A DNA stretch of 64,000 nt from Candidatus Parachristensenella avicola (GCA_904420205.1 CAJFUN010000007.1:1-64000), one strand, 5' to 3'; counted from the first letter of the stretch, positions 11,158-20,014 are shown. The notes: generated from the sequence alone by a model not told the origin. Translations and numbers: made by a program.

Positions 11158-11186
11158 ATCATAGCACAGCGCGCAGGGTTTGTCCA
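11158..11186 (-). promoter_or_regulatory. Sigma-A promoter of the pyr operon
   Basis: Minus-strand TGGACA (11186-11181), a 17-bp spacer and TATGAT (11163-11158). The start would fall near 11151, giving a leader of about 130 bases that contains the PyrR site and the attenuator. Confidence 0.75.
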
Positions 11187-11205
11187 TACGCAGAAAAGAA
11201 GAAAA

Positions 11206-12132
11206 TCATTCGCCGCAGCGTCCTTCGCGGGCGCGAAGCACCTGCAGCACATGCGTAAAATCTTCCGGCAACGGCGCTTGGAAGGTCATGCGCTCGCCGG
11301 TTCTCGGATGCGTCAGGTGCAGCTGCCAAGCATGAAGCAGCTGCCCTTGAAGGCTAAATCGCTGGCGCCGGTAGCCATATATCGGGTCGCCTACCACCGG
11401 ATGTCCAATATGGGCCATATGCACCCGGATCTGGTGGGTGCGTCCGGTCTCAAGTTTGAGCTCCAGCAGCGTTTCATGGCGGTATTGCTCCTTTGGCCAG
11501 TATTCCGTCGCCGCTTCGCGCCCTGCCGGCACCACCGCCATACGCTTGCGGTCCTTGGGATCCCGCCCAATGGGCGCCTCTACCCTGCCCGGCAGGGCGA
11601 TTCGCCCTTCCACCAGCGCCAGGTAGACGCGCCCCGCCTCCTTAAGTTGAATCTGCCGGGCCAAGCTCTGATGGGCCGTATCGTTCTTCGCCACCACCAG
11701 AAGGCCTGTGGTATCCTTATCGATCCGATGAACGATTCCCGGGCGAGCCTCGCCGCCGATGCCGGACAAATCCTCGCAATGATACAGCAGCGCCTGTACC
11801 AATGTGCCCGTATAGTTACCCGTCGCCGGATGCACCACCATACCCCTTGGCTTATTGATAACGATAATATCGCTATCCTCATAAACTACATCCAGCGGTA
11901 TATTTTCGGGCTCCAGAGGGATTTCCTCCGGCTCAGGCAGCGATAGGGCAATCCTGTCTCCCTGATTCACCCGGTAATTCGCCTTCTTCACCGCGCCGTT
12001 TACCAGCACCTGCCCCTCTTCCACCAGCTTCTGGATGCGGGAGCGGGTCAGAGACAGCGCCTGCCCCGCCAGATAAACGTCCAGGCGGGCGCCCGCTTCC
12101 TCAACCAGCAGGTTGATCGTCTCCAGCGCCAT
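11206..12132 (-). CDS. RluA/RluD-family pseudouridine synthase
   Basis: Isomerises uridines in large ribosomal RNA. The 308-residue protein has an N-terminal S4 RNA-binding domain (about residues 12-75, SRIQKLVEEGQVLVNG) and a catalytic domain with the HRIDKDTTGLLVVAKN motif carrying the catalytic aspartate. It closes with the usual TGRTHQIRVHMAHIGHPVVGD segment. The ATG at 12132 follows GGAGGGGGATC and lies within the end of lspA (32-base overlap). In Bacillus the equivalent gene, ylyB, is also between lspA and pyrR. The exact rRNA position modified cannot be told from sequence. Confidence 0.92.
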   Translation of the reverse strand: MALETINLLVEEAGARLDVYLAGQALSLTRSRIQKLVEEGQVLVNGAVKKANYRVNQGDRIALSLPEPEEIPLEPENIPLDVVYEDSDIIVINKPRGMVVHPATGNYTGTLVQALLYHCEDLSGIGGEARPGIVHRIDKDTTGLLVVAKNDTAHQSLARQIQLKEAGRVYLALVEGRIALPGRVEAPIGRDPKDRKRMAVVPAGREAATEYWPKEQYRHETLLELKLETGRTHQIRVHMAHIGHPVVGDPIYGYRRQRFSLQGQLLHAWQLHLTHPRTGERMTFQAPLPEDFTHVLQVLRAREGRCGE

Positions 12133-12616
12133 GATCCCCCTCCTCCGGGCGCTTCATTTGGCGGGTATATCGGTCGTGGATGAGCAGGATATAAATCCCC
12201 ATCAGGATGCAGCCCACCACCAGCGCACTGTCCGCCACGTTAAAAATAGCAAAGTTAATGAGTTTAAAGTACAGAAAGTCCACCACATAGCCCAGCGTTA
12301 TCCGGTCGATAAAATTCCCGAGCGCGCCGCCGATTACCAGCCCCAGCGCCACCTTCAGCAGCGGATGCATGCCTTTACGGTTTCGGAAAAGATACCAGCC
12401 CATGCCCGCCACCACCACGGCCGTGAAGATGAAAAAGAGCCAATTTTGCCCCTCCAATATGGAAAAGGCAGCGCCGGTATTGCGGGCATAGTGGAAGTGA
12501 AAAACGCCTTCCCACAACGGAATATCCCCCACCGCCTGAAGCGAGGTCTGCGCCCAATATTTAGTCAGCTGATCCAGGATGAGCGCCGCCGCCGCGATTG
12601 CGAGCGAAACGAGCAT
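12101..12616 (-). CDS. lspA: Lipoprotein signal peptidase (signal peptidase II)
   Basis: Membrane aspartyl protease that removes signal peptides from diacylglyceryl-prolipoproteins, such as those predicted at 30309 and 35134. The 171-residue protein has four hydrophobic segments, the DQLTKYW motif in the first, and the two catalytic-aspartate motifs GNFIDRI and FNVADSALVVG. The charged tail after about residue 150 is slightly longer than usual. The ATG at 12616 follows AAGGAGGAAAACAT. It overlaps and probably shares a transcript with the downstream pseudouridine synthase gene. Confidence 0.95.
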   Translation of the reverse strand: MLVSLAIAAAALILDQLTKYWAQTSLQAVGDIPLWEGVFHFHYARNTGAAFSILEGQNWLFFIFTAVVVAGMGWYLFRNRKGMHPLLKVALGLVIGGALGNFIDRITLGYVVDFLYFKLINFAIFNVADSALVVGCILMGIYILLIHDRYTRQMKRPEEGDHGAGDDQPAG

Positions 12617-12662
12617 ATGTTTTCCTCCTTACCCCGATTCCCCCTAAAGGGGTTACCGCATC

Positions 12663-12691
12663 ATTATGCGGGAGGCGCCCCCAAAAATCAA
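12663..12691 (-). promoter_or_regulatory. Likely promoter of lspA
   Basis: Minus-strand TTGATT (12691-12686), 17-bp spacer, CATAAT (12668-12663), about 45 bases upstream of the lspA start. The same stretch contains a short GCGCCC/GGGCGC hairpin that may end the upstream methyltransferase transcript. Confidence 0.5.
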
Positions 12692-12716
12692 GGGCGCTTT
12701 CCTCCCATAACTGGAG

Positions 12717-13490
12717 CTAGGGGCGATCCTGCGGCTTGACGGCGCGGGTCACCCAGAAAGTCGGAATGCCCATCTCGTGGAGACGTCCCTCCCCGTTGGT
12801 GTCTTCGTATACGTCCGTCAGCATGAACCCTGCCCGTAGCTGCCCGCCCAGCTGCTCTTCCAGGGTATGGGAAAATTGAATACCCCAATGCTTTTCCACA
12901 GATTCGCGGTATAGCTCCGGTTCTTTCAGCGGGTTATAAGGCAATCCATGGATCAGCTGCGTTTCATCCTCGTTGAAAAGGTAATTGATGCCGTTATCCA
13001 GGCCGGCCAAAAGGATCCCGCCGGGCTTAAGCAGCCGGTAGCATTCTTGCCAGATCGGTTCTACCTTCTCCACATAGCAGTTGCTCACCGGATGAAAGAT
13101 TAGGTCGAATCCTTCATCCCCCAGGGGGATAGGCTCAGTCATATCTGCCCGGATGATTCGTATGGTATATCCTTCCCGCTTAGCTACCATGTCCTCGCTC
13201 TCCAGCTGCCGGGCGGAGTAGTCCAGCACCGTACACCGTGCGCCCAGGGCGGCAAAGATTGGCATCTGCTGTCCGCCCCCGCAGGCAAGTCCCAGTACAT
13301 CTGCACCATTCAGGTTGCCGAACCAGGATTTAGGTACCGGCTTTGTAGGGGAAAGCAGCATACTCCAGCAGCCTTGCTTGGCGCGCTCGAAGGTTGCATG
13401 GTCGATGGGGCGCCCCCATTCCCAGCCGCCGTCCACCCATTCGTCGATGGTCTGCGCGTTAATCTGCGTATATTTTGTCTGATTTTTCAT
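12717..13490 (-). CDS. Class I SAM-dependent methyltransferase
   Basis: The 257-residue protein has a Rossmann methyltransferase fold with motif I VLGLACGGGQQMP near residue 69, the acidic strand CTVLDYS near 87, and RADMTEPIPLGDEGFD near 115. It belongs to the UbiE/Methyltransf_11 type and the substrate is not predictable. The ATG at 13490 has only a weak site (AAAGGA) upstream. It is divergent from the CBM9-like gene and both starts share about 100 bp. Confidence 0.85.
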   Translation of the reverse strand: MKNQTKYTQINAQTIDEWVDGGWEWGRPIDHATFERAKQGCWSMLLSPTKPVPKSWFGNLNGADVLGLACGGGQQMPIFAALGARCTVLDYSARQLESEDMVAKREGYTIRIIRADMTEPIPLGDEGFDLIFHPVSNCYVEKVEPIWQECYRLLKPGGILLAGLDNGINYLFNEDETQLIHGLPYNPLKEPELYRESVEKHWGIQFSHTLEEQLGGQLRAGFMLTDVYEDTNGEGRLHEMGIPTFWVTRAVKPQDRP

Positions 13491-13518
13491 TTTTGTATTT
13501 TTCCTTTATCCTTTTTAT

Positions 13519-13547
13519 TTGACAGTCCCGGAAGGATTGCATACAAT
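13519..13547 (+). promoter_or_regulatory. Consensus promoter of the CBM9-like gene
   Basis: TTGACA at 13519-13524, 17-bp spacer, TACAAT at 13542-13547: near-perfect sigma-A elements. Transcription would begin near 13554, about 40 bases before the ATG at 13594. Confidence 0.75.
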
Positions 13548-13593
13548 CGTAAAGAGGGTATCCCAATCCATGCGTATCAAGGAGGATTCCGCC

Positions 13594-14625
13594 ATGCTGC
13601 CATCGGTACACGAACCAATCGTCGATTTTCATCCGCCCCACTATGTCTGCCGCCGGACGCGCATCCCCCTGGGCGAACCGGATGGCCGGCTGGATAAGCC
13701 CTTTTGGGAGCAGGCGCCCTGGACCAGCCCCTTCCATGACATTGAAGGTGACAGCCGCCCGGCTCCCGCCAAGCTGGTGCAGGCCAAGCTGCTATGGGAC
13801 GACGAGGCGCTTTATATCGGCGCCTACCTGCAGGAGGACGCCATCTGGGCTACGGTAACCCAGCGGGATCACGTGATTTTTGAGGATAACGACTTCGAGG
13901 TTTTCCTGGCTCCGCAGGACAGCACCCACCGATACTATGAGTTGGAGATGAATGCGCTCAACACCGTATGGGACTTGCTTATGGAAAAGCCGGCCCGCGA
14001 CGGCGTCCGCCGCATCATTGGCTGGGATATCCATGGGCTTAAAAGCGCAGTATATATCGAAGGTAAGCTTAACTGCCCGGCAGCCGATAACCGCTTCTGG
14101 TCGCTAGAGCTTGTGATCCCCTGGTTCTCCCTGCGGGAATGCGGCGAAAATGAGTGCTATCCTGCCCGCTTGGCGCCGGAGGACGGCGAAATCTGGCGAA
14201 TGAACTTTTCCCGGGTGGAGTGGACGGTGGACGTGGTAGATGGGCAGTACCGGAAGCGCCTGGATCCTGCTACAGGCCGCCCCCTGCCTGAGGCCAACTG
14301 GGTCTGGGCCCCCACCGGCGTCATCGATATCCATATGCCCGAGCTCTGGGGGTATCTGCTGTTTACGCAAGATGATGAGCAGACCTTTTCTCTGCCGGAA
14401 GACGAAGCCATCAAATGGCAACTGCGCAGGCTCTATTACCGTGAGCGCAACTATGGCGCGGCTCACGGCCATTATACCACATCGCTGAAGGCGCTGCTGG
14501 GAGAAGAAACGCTTTCCATCACACCCCGCATCGATGTAACGCCCAATCTTTTTGAGATCTCCGCACCCGCGTCCCATGGTACACTCCATATCCGGCAGGA
14601 TGGTTATCTGTGGCGGGAGCCCTAG
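13594..14625 (+). CDS. CBM9-like (carbohydrate-binding family 9-like) protein without signal peptide
   Basis: A 343-residue protein whose residues about 20-210 look like the family 9 carbohydrate-binding beta-sandwich: GRLDKPFWEQAPWTSPFHDI, LLWDDEALYIGAYLQE, EDNDFEVFLAP, then a WSLELVIPW strand and a WRMNFSRVEW strand with conserved aromatic residues. The rest (about 250-343) is not recognised. No signal peptide or membrane segment is visible, so it should be cytoplasmic, unlike most CBM9 domains on secreted xylanases. The ATG at 13594 is chosen because AAGGAGGATTCCGCC precedes it. It is a single-gene unit between a consensus promoter and a strong terminator. The ligand is unknown. Confidence 0.75.
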   Translation: MLPSVHEPIVDFHPPHYVCRRTRIPLGEPDGRLDKPFWEQAPWTSPFHDIEGDSRPAPAKLVQAKLLWDDEALYIGAYLQEDAIWATVTQRDHVIFEDNDFEVFLAPQDSTHRYYELEMNALNTVWDLLMEKPARDGVRRIIGWDIHGLKSAVYIEGKLNCPAADNRFWSLELVIPWFSLRECGENECYPARLAPEDGEIWRMNFSRVEWTVDVVDGQYRKRLDPATGRPLPEANWVWAPTGVIDIHMPELWGYLLFTQDDEQTFSLPEDEAIKWQLRRLYYRERNYGAAHGHYTTSLKALLGEETLSITPRIDVTPNLFEISAPASHGTLHIRQDGYLWREP

Positions 14626-14640
14626 GATCCCTTTACCTTT

Positions 14641-14667
14641 GCCCGGCCTCTGCCGGGCGTTTTTTTG
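14641..14667 (+). terminator. Intrinsic terminator of the CBM9-like gene
   Basis: GCCCGGC (14641-14647), 4-base loop, GCCGGGC (14652-14658), then GTTTTTTT. A textbook rho-independent terminator lying 15 bases after the stop codon. Confidence 0.9.
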
Positions 14668-14670
14668 TCC

Positions 14671-17373
14671 CTATTGCCAGCTGCTATCCACCGTCCGTTT
14701 TCCGGTGATGTAGCGCTCGTTTTCATTGATATAGCTGTTGCGTCGGCATTTCAGCAGTTGACGCCTGCCTGCTTCGCTGCGGGTATAGACTAAGGCAAAC
14801 TGGCCCGCCCGCTTGCTCAGCAAGCGGGCAAAGCATTCAGCGCGCTCCTTTTGCCCGCCCAGCACGGACGGGCAGGCAAAGCTCTCCCGGTAATGATAAA
14901 GATCGCGGCCTGCCAGGCGGAAGCGCTTGACCAGCACATAACGAGGATTGTCAATGGATGACAGCAGCTCCGCCACTGCCTGGGCAAAGCGATGCTTTTC
15001 GTGCTCCGTCCCGCCCCGCAGGGCGCAGGCGATCATCGTTCCCTCCAGGTCGCTCCGTACCCAAACTGCCGCCTGCTCGCTCTCAATTTCGCCTGCTTGC
15101 TTCATTGCATCCAGGATACAACCGCACAGGGTTTGAATGGTCTTTTTAGGGGAAATAAACCGTAAGATCCGCACCATCCCGCGGGACAGCAGCGCCGCGG
15201 CCAGGACAGCCAGCAGCCCCGCAGCGGCCAACTGCAAAGGTGAACGGGCGCTTTGCTCCCACCACTGCCGCATCAGCTGAACCAGCACTGCGCAGCCGCC
15301 GGCAAGCATCCCCTCCGCCAGCAGGTTGCGGAACAAAAATCCCATGGGCAACCCCTTGGACGGCGTCTCCCTAATCTCCATAACCTCTGGATGAACAGCG
15401 TTGGCCATGGTCTGCCTCCAGCGTCCGGCCATGGCCGCCCGATCGCCTGAAAGCGCCAGCATTTCCCGGTTGATGCGCGCTATTCCCTCCGGCGTATAAG
15501 GCGGTTTAAGGATATCCACCCGGTCAATCCCGCTCTCAATGGCATTCCGGTGATAGGCCGGCGCCATAAAGCAATCAAAGCGCCGCTGAACCGTCGCAAA
15601 ATCCTCTCCCTGAATAACCGTATTATCCTGAAAGAGCCGCGTGAGCTGCGCTATGCCGCCCGATTCAGGCAAAACGGGCGTTTCCACGGTCACCAGATGC
15701 CAGATGTTGGCCGTTTTATCCGGCTGGCTTCGGTCAATCCGTATGGCCCGTCCCCGCATTTGATTGGAAAGCATAAAGCTGCCCACAAAACTCGCCAGAA
15801 TCAGAGCGTTGATGCAGGGGGAATCCCATCCTTCCCCTAACAAAGCCGCTGTGCCCACCAAGACATGGATAAGCCCCATTTGGAAAATTTCGGTCAGCAC
15901 CTGAACCCGGTGCTTATTGCTACCGCTGAATCGCGCCTCGCTGTATCCAGTACCGCCCAGACGGTGCACGGAAAAGCGCACGCCGCGCTTTTCCGCCAGC
16001 TCCGCGGCCGCATTCAGCGCCTCGTCGGGTAAAATCACCAGGCTTCCGGAAAGCACCGCGATCCGCAGGCCCGGTATGTCCAGGCGGCGCACGCACTCAA
16101 AAATCGGCACAGCCCCCATCATGTCGATCGATGCGCCGCTGCCGATCAGGCTCATTTTGTCCCGTCTAATGTAATCGGTCAGAATCAGCATGCGGAGTCG
16201 TCCTCCCAGCTGGCGATACTCCTCCTGCACGATCGCTTCAATTCCGTTTAGCTTGCCGGCAGAACGGACCAGGGCTTTGCCTGCGCGTTCGTCCAGGAAA
16301 AGCCGTACCCGTCCCCGCTCCATCAATCCATGCTGCACCAAAAGGTCACGGGCTTCGGCGCCCGCTTTTTCAAATACTTCTGGCTCGTCCAGGATGAGCT
16401 GCAACGCCTGCTCCCCCAGCTCCAGCGTAAACTGCGGAAGGCGGCCTCGGGGAGAGATAAGCCGCATAAGGCCTATGGGAATCTCGGCGCCCCCATACCG
16501 CGCCATACTTAAAAGAGCGGACACCGGTTTAACATGCTCCAAGATCCATTCGCCTTTCTGCCGGTATTGCGTTAGGATACCGGATTCTTCCAGCGCCTTA
16601 CTCAGCACGCCAGTCGTAAAAAGCGTCTCCAGGCAAGCCGTTACGCTCGCCCGGTAGCTCTTCAGCACCCCCTCCTCCCGCGCAGTAGGATAGGTAAAGT
16701 AGATATAGTCCTGATGGGGGCATAACGTCCCCTCTGCCACCAGCTGCGGAACGTGGATTTCTTCGTCGATTTCTCCGCAGAGAGAAACATACCGGTTCCA
16801 CGCTTCGCGTGTGCTGTCGTAGGGCGGCGTCGCCGTCAGCGCAATGATGGTGACGCCGTCGCCCAGCTTTTCCACGAAGGCTTCCAGATCCCGCTGCCAT
16901 TGGCTGCGCAGGTGATGCGCCTCGTCCAGGCACACCACGCCGACCCCGGCGGCCCGTACGGCGTCGATCAGGTCGAATCCGCCGAAGTCCTCTGATTCAT
17001 CCGCCTCCTCCCCTTCTTCCTCCAGCACCGTGCGGCTATACGCTGCATGCAGCGCTTGGTAGGTAACGGAGGTGAGGAATCCCGGCTCCTTCAGATTCGT
17101 CGAAAGATAATCCGCCAAAGGCGCTCCTTCAGGCAGGAAACTTTCAGCGAACCGCTCCCCCCACTGCTGGCGAATGGTCACCGTCGGCGAAAGAATCAGC
17201 GCCGGCTTGCCGACGCGGCGGATAAGCTCTAGGCCCAGGATTGTCTTACCACTGCCCGGCGCCGCTACAATATGGATTTTCCGATCCTTTAGGTATTGCC
17301 CGCACCGATCTAAAATGGCCTGCTGATATTCGCGAAATACGCCCCGAAAGGCTAACTGTTCCATCGGTATCAT
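14671..17373 (-). CDS. SF2 DEAD/DEAH-type helicase with a C-terminal membrane segment
   Basis: A 900-residue protein. The N-terminal part is a ResIII-like SF2 helicase: Walker A APGSGKTILGLELI near residue 37, DEAHHL (motif II) near 150, ALTATPP (motif III) near 178. The second RecA domain holds GTAALLGEGWDSP and SNQMRGRAIRIDR (motifs V and VI) at about 520-560. Between about residues 665 and 725 two hydrophobic stretches (GMLAGGCAVLVQL and LAAAGLLAVLAAALLSRGM) suggest a membrane hairpin, followed by a soluble domain of about 170 residues that is not recognised. The ATG at 17373 is preferred because AGAGGAGAAGAGCGG precedes it. No methylase or specificity gene is nearby, so it is not a normal type I or III restriction subunit. 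Confidence 0.8.
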   Translation of the reverse strand: MIPMEQLAFRGVFREYQQAILDRCGQYLKDRKIHIVAAPGSGKTILGLELIRRVGKPALILSPTVTIRQQWGERFAESFLPEGAPLADYLSTNLKEPGFLTSVTYQALHAAYSRTVLEEEGEEADESEDFGGFDLIDAVRAAGVGVVCLDEAHHLRSQWQRDLEAFVEKLGDGVTIIALTATPPYDSTREAWNRYVSLCGEIDEEIHVPQLVAEGTLCPHQDYIYFTYPTAREEGVLKSYRASVTACLETLFTTGVLSKALEESGILTQYRQKGEWILEHVKPVSALLSMARYGGAEIPIGLMRLISPRGRLPQFTLELGEQALQLILDEPEVFEKAGAEARDLLVQHGLMERGRVRLFLDERAGKALVRSAGKLNGIEAIVQEEYRQLGGRLRMLILTDYIRRDKMSLIGSGASIDMMGAVPIFECVRRLDIPGLRIAVLSGSLVILPDEALNAAAELAEKRGVRFSVHRLGGTGYSEARFSGSNKHRVQVLTEIFQMGLIHVLVGTAALLGEGWDSPCINALILASFVGSFMLSNQMRGRAIRIDRSQPDKTANIWHLVTVETPVLPESGGIAQLTRLFQDNTVIQGEDFATVQRRFDCFMAPAYHRNAIESGIDRVDILKPPYTPEGIARINREMLALSGDRAAMAGRWRQTMANAVHPEVMEIRETPSKGLPMGFLFRNLLAEGMLAGGCAVLVQLMRQWWEQSARSPLQLAAAGLLAVLAAALLSRGMVRILRFISPKKTIQTLCGCILDAMKQAGEIESEQAAVWVRSDLEGTMIACALRGGTEHEKHRFAQAVAELLSSIDNPRYVLVKRFRLAGRDLYHYRESFACPSVLGGQKERAECFARLLSKRAGQFALVYTRSEAGRRQLLKCRRNSYINENERYITGKRTVDSSWQ

Positions 17374-17458
17374 CCGCTCTTCTCCTCTGCCTGCGCGCTC
17401 CCTGTAGCTCGTCTTAAAACAGATCATACCACAAATCGCTTCCTGCCGGTAGCGCGTC

Positions 17459-17487
17459 TTGACAAAGCGGCCGATTCACCAGATAAT
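17459..17487 (+). promoter_or_regulatory. Consensus-like promoter ahead of a decayed gene
   Basis: TTGACA (17459-17464), 17-bp spacer, GATAAT (17482-17487). It points at the broken phosphotransferase gene from 17659. A 25-codon open frame with a weak ribosome site (17575-17655) lies in between but resembles nothing known. Confidence 0.5.
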
Positions 17488-17658
17488 GAAGAATAAAATA
17501 AATATACTCTTTGGGGCGGTCGCGCTTTCGGGGCAATTGAAAACATAACCTGCTTCGTGATTTGAGGTTAGGAAATGAAAGCGGTATCCGTAGGTTCCGA
17601 TGATGGGATTATGGCAGTAAGCATAGCTTCATCGTATCGGTCAAGCGGGGAATAGCGA

Positions 17659-18492
17659 ATGAAGAACGTATTGAATCCTAAATTGCAGGACGATCGCACG
17701 AACGCTGGAAGACTAAACGCGGCCGGCGGGACGGCTGACATCTATGATATAGGAAATGGCAAAATATTTAAGCGTTTTCATGAGAATCAATAGACCCCGG
17801 CATCGATAACGAAATAACATATACATCTTCGGCGGTTGCGATTCGTTTCGGCGTGCCGAATATATGAACGTGTGAACGATGAACGCGGGTGCAGATTTGT
17901 AATGGAGTACCTTGTCGGGCCGAGCATGTTAGACCTCATGCTGCGGGATGGGGCTAATTTTCATATTAAAAAATGCGGATTGTCTGACAAGATTACAGTG
18001 CGAAGTAAACCGCCTCGACGGAAGGGTATTTTCAAAAGGGCATGGTGTTCTGCATAGACGCATCTGTAACGTCCGTCTTCTGGATGAAGGCACAAAAGCG
18101 AAGGTACAAAAACTATTGGATTTGATTCCACAAGGCGGCAGCGGCTGCCATACAGATATCCATCCGGGAAACATTATAATCGCCAAAGACGGCCTCTGAT
18201 TAATTGATGGGTGTGACGCCATGTGCGATTCTCTTTGGCTTGATATAGCCAGGATGCGCCTCATCGTTGAAAGCAACGATAAAATTCCGGAGTAGATCCG
18301 GTTCAATTGCACCAAAGCCGTGATCTGTGGAAACGGGCATATCGCGCTTGCTATGAAGCGTATGCCGGCCGTTCTGATGCTGAATGGAAAAGCTGGCTGG
18401 CTTTTCTAGCAGCCAGCAAACTGGAAAAAGAGGCTCCGGTCGATCATCCGAGGTTGATAGGGCTTATTCGGCAAGCGGTTAATCAATGGTGA
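17659..18492 (+). pseudogene. Broken aminoglycoside/choline-type phosphotransferase gene
   Basis: Reading with frame changes gives a single APH-like kinase. An N-terminal segment starts at ATG 17659 (GGTADIYDIGNGKIFKRFHE), then a TAG stop at about 17791. A second piece continues with ITYTSSAVAIRFGVPN, changes frame and runs GCRFVMEYLVGPSMLDLML. Another frame change leads to GSGCHTDIHPGNIIIAKDGL, the catalytic HxD....N loop of this superfamily, ending in TGA at 18198. A last piece (LIDGCDAMCDSLWLDIARM and the C-terminal helices at 18307-18492) follows another stop. At least three stops or frameshifts are needed, so it is not functional. The family resembles kinases with a TADIYD glycine loop. 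Confidence 0.85.
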
Positions 18493-18646
18493 TAATCCTC
18501 TGGCTAGAAGCAAAACGGCTGCCGTCAAAGAGGGATTGCGCTTATGCCCGATTTGAATTTTCTCGTTTTCTCAATAGCTATTTTTACACATTTATCCTTC
18601 ACTTCTCTCCTAAAGCGGAGCAAATATTCTAAATAGGAGGCATGCC

Positions 18647-18922
18647 ATGAGGCAATGTATGGACGCTGATAATCTGCATCGGCGGTTGAAAAAAATTATT
18701 GGGCAGATCCAGGCGATCGACCGGATGGTTGATGAAGACATCCCCTGCGAGGACGTGTTAGCTCAGATCAATGCCGCGAAATCCGCGCTGCACCGCGTGG
18801 GCCAGGTGGTGCTGGAGGGGCATATCAATCACTGCGTACGCGACGGGATTGAACACGGCGACGCGGATAAAACCATCGCCAACTTTACCAAGGCCGTAGA
18901 GCGCTTTGCCAACATGACCTGA
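18647..18922 (+). CDS. CsoR/RcnR-family metal-sensing repressor
   Basis: A 91-residue all-helical DNA-binding protein of the DUF156 family. Family members are tetramers that leave DNA on binding Cu(I), Ni/Co, formaldehyde or persulfide. The Cys in DIPCEDVLAQ (near residue 29) and the His-Asn-His-Cys in GHINHCVRDG (near 60) match the Cys-His-Cys copper triad of CsoR in spacing, so copper sensing is plausible but not certain. AGGAGGCATGCC precedes the ATG at 18647. No copper ATPase or chaperone gene is adjacent, so its target is elsewhere or it acts on its own promoter. Confidence 0.88.
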   Translation: MRQCMDADNLHRRLKKIIGQIQAIDRMVDEDIPCEDVLAQINAAKSALHRVGQVVLEGHINHCVRDGIEHGDADKTIANFTKAVERFANMT

Positions 18923-18945
18923 TTCCGCACTCCGGATATTATGCA

Positions 18946-18985
18946 AAAAAGAAGCGGTTAGCCTCAAAGCTTTCCGCTTCTTTTT
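18946..18985. terminator. Bidirectional terminator between csoR-like gene and ddh
   Basis: A 12-bp inverted repeat (AAAAAGAAGCGG at 18946-18957 and its complement at 18974-18985) yields a hairpin with a U-run in either direction. It serves the regulator gene on the plus strand and ddh on the minus strand. Confidence 0.85.
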
Positions 18986-19007
18986 CTTTCCCATGGGGAT
19001 ACTTATA

Positions 19008-19985
19008 TTATAGCATCTTGGCGCGCAGCTCGTCCGGCGTCAAGGGGGACAGCGCTGCGATGGGCAGATCCAGCACCGTCGCCGCACCGGTTTTTCCCTC
19101 CTGGTGCAGCCGGTAAACTGCCCTGGCGCAGGCAACCAGCACCGAAGAGGTGAACTCCGGATTGCTCCCCAGCTTTAGGGAGAATTCCATGGTCTGCTTC
19201 GTGCCGGCGTCCGAGCGGCCGCTGCGGATGACAAATCCGCCGTGGGGGATACCGCCATGCTCCCGGAGCAGGGTTTCCTGATCGACAAAATGCACGGTCG
19301 TATCATAGTCGGCAAAGTAGTTGGGCATGGTAACGATCGCTTGGCGGATCGCCTCTTGATCCGCTCCCTCTTTCGCCACTACGTAGCATACCCGCGTATG
19401 CTTCTGCCGGGTGGTAAGCCCCTGAGCTTGTCCGTGCCGTGCCGCATCGACCGCCGCCTCAACAGGCATGGTATACTGGCGAGCATCCGCCACGCCGGGC
19501 ACCCGGCGAATCGCATCGGAGTGGCCCTGGCTGACGCCCGGCCCCCAGAAGGTGGCGTCACTGCCTTCCGGCAGCACAGCCTGCCCCAGCACCCGCATCA
19601 TAGAAAACAGGCCCGGATCCCAGCCGCCTGAAATCAGGCTCAGGTGTCCAGCCTTTCGGGCCGCCTCGTCCACCGCGCTGAAATATTCCGGAATCTTGGC
19701 ATGAGTATCAAAGCTATCTACCGTATTGAACAGCTTGGCCGCCTCGGGGCCCTGCTGGGGCAGATCCGTAGCTGAACCGCCGCAAAGCATCATCACGTCG
19801 ATTTTGCCCACGTATTGCGCCATATCCTTCACCGATACAAAGGGGGCCGAAGCTTCACCCATCTCCCCGGGATCCCGCCGGGTAAAGATCGCCGTCAGCT
19901 GCATATCCGGATTCTGCCGGATCGCCATTTCGACGCCCCGGCCAATGTTGCCATATCCCATGATGCCGATTGAAATCTTGCTCAT
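19008..19985 (-). CDS. ddh: meso-Diaminopimelate D-dehydrogenase
   Basis: Reductive amination of tetrahydrodipicolinate to meso-diaminopimelate with NADPH, the one-step shortcut to DAP for peptidoglycan and lysine. The 325-residue protein begins SKISIGIMGYGNIGRGVEMA with the nucleotide-binding glycine loop and contains the family segments CGGSATDLP, SGGWDPGLFS, GPGVSQGHSDA and HGGFVIRSG. The ATG at 19985 follows CAGGGAGGATATAAC; an extension to 20033 has no ribosome site. It stands alone between a promoter and a bidirectional terminator. The cell wall is therefore likely of the meso-DAP type. Confidence 0.95.
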   Translation of the reverse strand: MSKISIGIMGYGNIGRGVEMAIRQNPDMQLTAIFTRRDPGEMGEASAPFVSVKDMAQYVGKIDVMMLCGGSATDLPQQGPEAAKLFNTVDSFDTHAKIPEYFSAVDEAARKAGHLSLISGGWDPGLFSMMRVLGQAVLPEGSDATFWGPGVSQGHSDAIRRVPGVADARQYTMPVEAAVDAARHGQAQGLTTRQKHTRVCYVVAKEGADQEAIRQAIVTMPNYFADYDTTVHFVDQETLLREHGGIPHGGFVIRSGRSDAGTKQTMEFSLKLGSNPEFTSSVLVACARAVYRLHQEGKTGAATVLDLPIAALSPLTPDELRAKML

Positions 19986-20014
19986 GTTATATCCTCCCTG
20001 TTTCGTATGATATA

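Noticed and set aside
14671..17373. Reading the helicase as a type I or III restriction (HsdR/Res) subunit
   Set aside because: No methylase, specificity or nuclease gene or motif is adjacent, and the C-terminal half contains membrane segments instead of a nuclease domain.
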